From the NCBI GenBank assembly GCA_937888805.1, contig CALBEY010000031.1, positions 1 to 47,283 of the forward strand: 47,283 nt of DNA. Reading direction: 5' to 3'. Position numbers and translations under genes: made by a program. Every line of letters begins with the position of its first letter. Position 1 is the stretch's first letter. Under the pieces are notes generated by a model that had not been told where the DNA came from, did not search any database, and worked only from the letters and a program-made list of their open reading frames with translations. This DNA is from an uncultured Burkholderiaceae bacterium. Lineage in GTDB: Bacteria > Pseudomonadota > Gammaproteobacteria > Burkholderiales > Burkholderiaceae_B. Positions 43,420 to 47,283 of the stretch are shown piece after piece.

Positions 43420-46400
43420 TTATTCTTTAAGACCAGCAGGCGTGGCCCAGATGGGCACCAACAACTTGCTGCCTTCAATGATCGTATCGCTCTTAAGACC
43501 ATTCAGTGCTCTTAAGATGCCAGGGTCAACTTTGTACTTACGACCAATCGAAAACAAGGTATCACCTTTTACAATGGTGATGGATTTCGTCGGTGCCGGT
43601 TTCAAAGGTTCAATCGGTGGCAGCTTTCGCACAGGCGGTGGTGGAGGCGGGTTGACTTTCTTCTCAGCTTCGGCCTTGATGAATTTAGGCACTGTCAGCG
43701 GCGCCTCTGGCTCCCGAGTGCCTGACCAGCATCGCCCCGCCCGCGTGGGCACAGCAATATCCATCCGTGATAAAGCGGGCTGGGTCGATGGCGTATTCTG
43801 TTCAAGCATATATTGATAATCTTGCGCCAACTGCAAAAGCTCAGTGCGACCCGTCATGTCATACCGAATGGTGATTTCCGTAATATCCAATGCATCAAGG
43901 CGGTCGGCTGCGGCAGGGAAGTCAGCTGGGGTAAACACCCGAGCCCCATCTTGAAACTCTTCCAACAAAGTGGGCAAACCCAAGGGCCCCGGATAGCGCT
44001 TGGTCAACGTCATGTTGTCGACTTCGATTTCAAGCGTGGTCTCACCACACTGATCTGGCGACCACACAAAGCTGTCGTTGGCTTGCATGTTTAAGTTGCT
44101 CAGCTCAATGACGGCGTCAGCACATTGCATGACCAGCGTGGCGGCATAAGGCCTGACTTTGGCCGTTGGATTAACGGACAGCGGATAGGCCGCCAAGGAG
44201 AGTTTGGCTGACTTCTTATCACTGGCCGCAGCACGCTGCTGTTTAACCAACTGCGAAACCCGGGTGGTGACCGCTTGATTCAAGAAATCCATGAACTCAC
44301 TCGAAAACGGCATTTGATAATTTTTGTACTTGGTCGCACTAAAGCCGCCAGCACCTCGGTTAATAAAATTCTTTCCAGGCCCATCAACAAAAGCCCAAAC
44401 GGTGCCCTGATCACCGAACAATTGTGTACTGGCCTCTTTGGGACTGGTTGCCAATTGGCTTCTAGAAATAACATTCCTCTCCCAATCTTGTTGAATTTGA
44501 CAGGAAGCCTGTTCTAAGACGTAAGTCGCCAAGATGTCGACTGGCCCAAAAATCACCTGCCAAATGACTTCATTTTCTGGCTTGTCAAATGTCGAGTTCT
44601 TTCTGAATTGCAATAGGTTTTGTTCTAATGCGCGCAATGCTGATAAATCGGTTGCGAGCTCTGCTGTACCAGAAAAGTAAGCTTGAGCCATTTTAAAGTC
44701 AGTCCCAATACCACCTTGTGCTTGAACCGCCGCGGCTTGCAAGGACTTAATAATATCCTCATAGCTGTTGATATCTTTGCTGGCCGCCTGCACAGCGCCA
44801 GTCAATGAAACACCTCTCGTATTGACATTAGGCCGCAACATGCCAGCCGTCGCTGAGTTAATCGCACTCACCATATTGGCCGCGCCTTTTAGTGGCGCAC
44901 TGCTTATTGCCCGAGACTGGACATCGTGAAAATGCCGCACAAAGGCGAGCCACTCTGGTGAATCTTGTTCAGGCAACCCTGCAAATTCGTCGTTGATCTT
45001 ACGAAAAAACAAGTAAAAGGGACTGGTTTTTGTACCCAACGTTGTCACAACATCACGCCATGCGGGCTCAACACCCACCACGTTGCCACCGTTATAGAAG
45101 CCTCGCGCAAACTCGCGCCATGCCTCGAAGCGTTTTCGTTGGTAGTGCTTGCGAAATAAATCAACTTGGCTGACCGATTCAGGGCTGTTGTTAAGCGCAG
45201 CAAGCAACTGACTTAAGAACACATCAATTTGCTGACTGCCCACCTTGGTCAGGCCCGGCTCGATTATCAAGCCGTCGTTTTGCAGGACGTCGGGTCGCCA
45301 GAAATTACTGGCTTCAATGGGCGCAACATTGGGTAGATTATTGGTCCACTGAACCAACCACGACATTCGAGGATCTTTAAAAGCTTCCTTAGCGATCAAA
45401 GCCCTGTTTTTCTCTAAACTCATTTTTAGATAGAAATCATCACTGTCAGACCATGCAATGGCTGCTGGTACCAACTCACTGGTGCCCACCCGAACCGCTT
45501 CATTAAGCGAAAAACTGTCAGCACCGGTTCGCGCAGGTACCTGCGGCATGGCTCGAAGCTGGTCATAGCTGGCGCCGTTGATTCTGGCGACCAACATGTT
45601 CGAATACCGAACAGCTGCTAGGATGGCGTAACCTTTCCTGACAGGATCGTCGCCTTGCATCATCTGTTCACCAATCTGATTAACCCCCGTTGATTTTTGC
45701 TGAATCAAGCGAAATTTCCGAACAAACAATTGCTCTAATGTTTTTTCCAGCTGCCTGACTTCGGGACTAAACGCCAACCAGCTGGCACGCCAATCTAATC
45801 GCTGATCCAAAAGCACCCCCACGGTTTGCAACAACGTCGTTAAGTCGTCTAGGTTTTTTTGATAGACTTTTTGATCCGTCTCGTCACTGGGCTTCGCGTC
45901 AACAGAAACGCCACCGATGCTCATTGCGTTGGTGAAATTTGCTGGGATTTGGCTGTGAATGCGATCAATTGTTGAAGCGGTTGTCTGGTATGAGACTAGC
46001 AAAAAAATAGCAAAAGCAAAGCAGACCAGCAACCAAGAAGCCAAAGCCATGTTCCTGCTCACCGTGCGCCATCGGCTGACAATCCGACCCGACAAAAACA
46101 CATAACGTTCTTTGGGCAATATTCGCGCAAAAACATCATGAATAAACAAGCCTTTTTGGCCACTTAGCCCAGGTTTAACAGGGTCTGAAGTGCTTGCCAT
46201 CAACGCACTCAAACGACTGGGTAAAGCATCCTCTTGTCGGCCACTGGTTAAAAATAGACCCCTTAAATACGGATGTTCAAGGTATGGATTCTCACCAAAG
46301 ACCGAAGCCAGAAAAATTTTTAGCCCCTCTTTCAGGCGCTCAACCTCGCCAGGCAACAGCAACACCTCAGGCGACATCGAAACGCCTCGAATCGCCATGT

Positions 46401-47280
46401 CTAGACGCATCGTACGCAGCCGCTCACTGATCGCGTCAATGGCGTGTGCTGCAAACCCGCGCTCATCGCGAACGTCTTCACCAGACTCATGCAAGTAACC
46501 CATCGCTTCTTGCGACTCAGCGTCGGTTAACTGACCAACCCACTCGGTAAAACCATAAATACGATCAGCTTTGGTCACCATTACATAGATAGGAAACCGT
46601 TTTTCGAACATGCGCATCAAATGGTCAATACGCTCACGTAAAGAACGCCCTTGACGCTCGAGTAGTTCACTATCACCAGAAAGTAAGGCATCGGCTGACA
46701 CAACCACAACCAAACCATTAAGACCCTCCTTTGGCCGATATTTCGTGAAAAGGCTCAGCAGGTAATGCCACTCTTGCAAGTCTTGATCGGTTCCATCAGG
46801 TGAGACGTAGCGACCCGCCGTGTCTAAAACAACGGCATGGTTAAAGAACCACCAATCACAATTGGTGGTTTGAACAATCTGTTTGGTCTCAGCTGTTTGC
46901 CGCAGCATGCTGCTTAAACGAGATCGCGTGATGGCTGTTGTCTTTCCAGAGCCTGATTCACCGATGATCATGTACCAAGGCAACACGTATAGCGGGTTAC
47001 CGAACCGTTTGAGTTGCGACTGCTTCAGTAACTCGGTAACGTCCTTCCACTTACGGCCCAAGACAGCGCTGAAATTGTCAGCGCTAAGACCGATTTTTGT
47101 GGCGGCGCTTTGTGTGGCCAACAGCTTGGACTTGGTTTGAGAAATCACCCAGAACCGCTTGATGGCTTTGGTCCCGAAATAAACGCCGAGCACCCCAAAA
47201 AATACCGCAAAACCACCCCAGGCCGGCCAAGCCATATACAACACAAAGAGCCAACTGATGATGGCCAATAGCAGCAACAA
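43420..47280 (-). CDS. tssM: Type VI secretion protein TssM (IcmF family), 5' end outside the window, with C-terminal LysM
   Basis: A 1286-aa piece of the T6SS inner-membrane complex protein TssM, which with TssJ and TssL anchors the secretion machine. The true start lies past the window edge; the frame is open to base 47283. Two helices (about residues 3-35), Walker A GESGSGKTT (107-115), DTAGRY (153-158), TKADRIYGF near residue 245 and a third helix near 408-430 precede the large periplasmic part with IcmF-related and C-terminal domains. Unusually, the chain continues through a Pro-rich linker (about 1210-1225) into a LysM domain (about 1232-1280; IVKGDTLFSIGRKYKVDP). No other T6SS gene is in view. 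Confidence 0.93.
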   Translation of the reverse strand: MLLLLAIISWLFVLYMAWPAWGGFAVFFGVLGVYFGTKAIKRFWVISQTKSKLLATQSAATKIGLSADNFSAVLGRKWKDVTELLKQSQLKRFGNPLYVLPWYMIIGESGSGKTTAITRSRLSSMLRQTAETKQIVQTTNCDWWFFNHAVVLDTAGRYVSPDGTDQDLQEWHYLLSLFTKYRPKEGLNGLVVVVSADALLSGDSELLERQGRSLRERIDHLMRMFEKRFPIYVMVTKADRIYGFTEWVGQLTDAESQEAMGYLHESGEDVRDERGFAAHAIDAISERLRTMRLDMAIRGVSMSPEVLLLPGEVERLKEGLKIFLASVFGENPYLEHPYLRGLFLTSGRQEDALPSRLSALMASTSDPVKPGLSGQKGLFIHDVFARILPKERYVFLSGRIVSRWRTVSRNMALASWLLVCFAFAIFLLVSYQTTASTIDRIHSQIPANFTNAMSIGGVSVDAKPSDETDQKVYQKNLDDLTTLLQTVGVLLDQRLDWRASWLAFSPEVRQLEKTLEQLFVRKFRLIQQKSTGVNQIGEQMMQGDDPVRKGYAILAAVRYSNMLVARINGASYDQLRAMPQVPARTGADSFSLNEAVRVGTSELVPAAIAWSDSDDFYLKMSLEKNRALIAKEAFKDPRMSWLVQWTNNLPNVAPIEASNFWRPDVLQNDGLIIEPGLTKVGSQQIDVFLSQLLAALNNSPESVSQVDLFRKHYQRKRFEAWREFARGFYNGGNVVGVEPAWRDVVTTLGTKTSPFYLFFRKINDEFAGLPEQDSPEWLAFVRHFHDVQSRAISSAPLKGAANMVSAINSATAGMLRPNVNTRGVSLTGAVQAASKDINSYEDIIKSLQAAAVQAQGGIGTDFKMAQAYFSGTAELATDLSALRALEQNLLQFRKNSTFDKPENEVIWQVIFGPVDILATYVLEQASCQIQQDWERNVISRSQLATSPKEASTQLFGDQGTVWAFVDGPGKNFINRGAGGFSATKYKNYQMPFSSEFMDFLNQAVTTRVSQLVKQQRAAASDKKSAKLSLAAYPLSVNPTAKVRPYAATLVMQCADAVIELSNLNMQANDSFVWSPDQCGETTLEIEVDNMTLTKRYPGPLGLPTLLEEFQDGARVFTPADFPAAADRLDALDITEITIRYDMTGRTELLQLAQDYQYMLEQNTPSTQPALSRMDIAVPTRAGRCWSGTREPEAPLTVPKFIKAEAEKKVNPPPPPPVRKLPPIEPLKPAPTKSITIVKGDTLFSIGRKYKVDPGILRALNGLKSDTIIEGSKLLVPIWATPAGLKE

Positions 47281-47283
47281 AAC

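Overview
The window reads as a moderate-GC chromosome segment of a betaproteobacterium, most likely order Burkholderiales and possibly Alcaligenaceae-like. This is inferred from gene content: TRAP transporters, CaiB/BaiF and acyl-CoA modules, a QueE with the CX14CX2C cluster loop known from Burkholderia, TorF-type porin, HiPIP and IcmF/TssM. There are no rRNAs, tRNAs, transposases, integrases, phage genes or CRISPR arrays. None of the roughly 44 genes has a recognisable helix-turn-helix regulator.

Layout. 0-6.3 kb: amidohydrolase, DUF1330 protein, amidase, and a TakPQM-like TRAP transporter whose permeases (dctQ, dctM) converge on the solute-binding gene across a shared terminator. 6.7-13.9 kb: an Att-like export set (ATPase, 844-aa FtsX-type permease, Tat-exported AttH lipocalin-like protein, each overlapping by one base), an MsbA-like exporter and a TerB/DUF697-like protein. 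14-18.7 kb: a UPF0016/GDT1 Mn exporter behind a yybP-ykoY Mn riboswitch, a TorF-like porin, katG and an ICMT-like methyltransferase. 19-23.4 kb: SDR, aldehyde dehydrogenase and an Atm1-like exporter.

23.4-29.4 kb: a molybdenum hydroxylase operon in FAD-FeS-Mo order followed by a MoaD-like protein, divergent from bdhA and an Ldh2-family dehydrogenase, with a palindrome-rich control region between. 29.4-37.1 kb (all minus strand): MaoC hydratase, acyl-CoA dehydrogenase, orphan TRAP binding protein, GrdB-like CPVCH protein, cysteine-dioxygenase-like cupin, crotonase, CaiB/BaiF CoA-transferase, DUF1330 and EamA exporter. This looks like organic-acid catabolism through CoA thioesters with a thiol-chemistry side branch. 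37.2-40.2 kb: HiPIP, Rap1a-like secreted protein, glycine-zipper lipoprotein and mmsA. 40.2-43.4 kb: a 7-deazaguanine operon queC-queD-queE plus a MocA-like nucleotidyltransferase. 43.4 kb to the end: the 3' part of tssM on the minus strand.

Most unusual items: the QueD is a three-domain fusion in which only the middle domain keeps the catalytic residues; TssM ends in a proline-rich linker plus a LysM domain; a 12-bp tandem repeat carries the stop codon of the Mo-hydroxylase large subunit while staying open in the frame of the downstream MoaD-like gene, whose product lacks the usual Gly-Gly end; and two genes have homopolymeric G tracts as ribosome-binding sites. All coordinates and motifs were read by eye from the sequence; no homology search was run.
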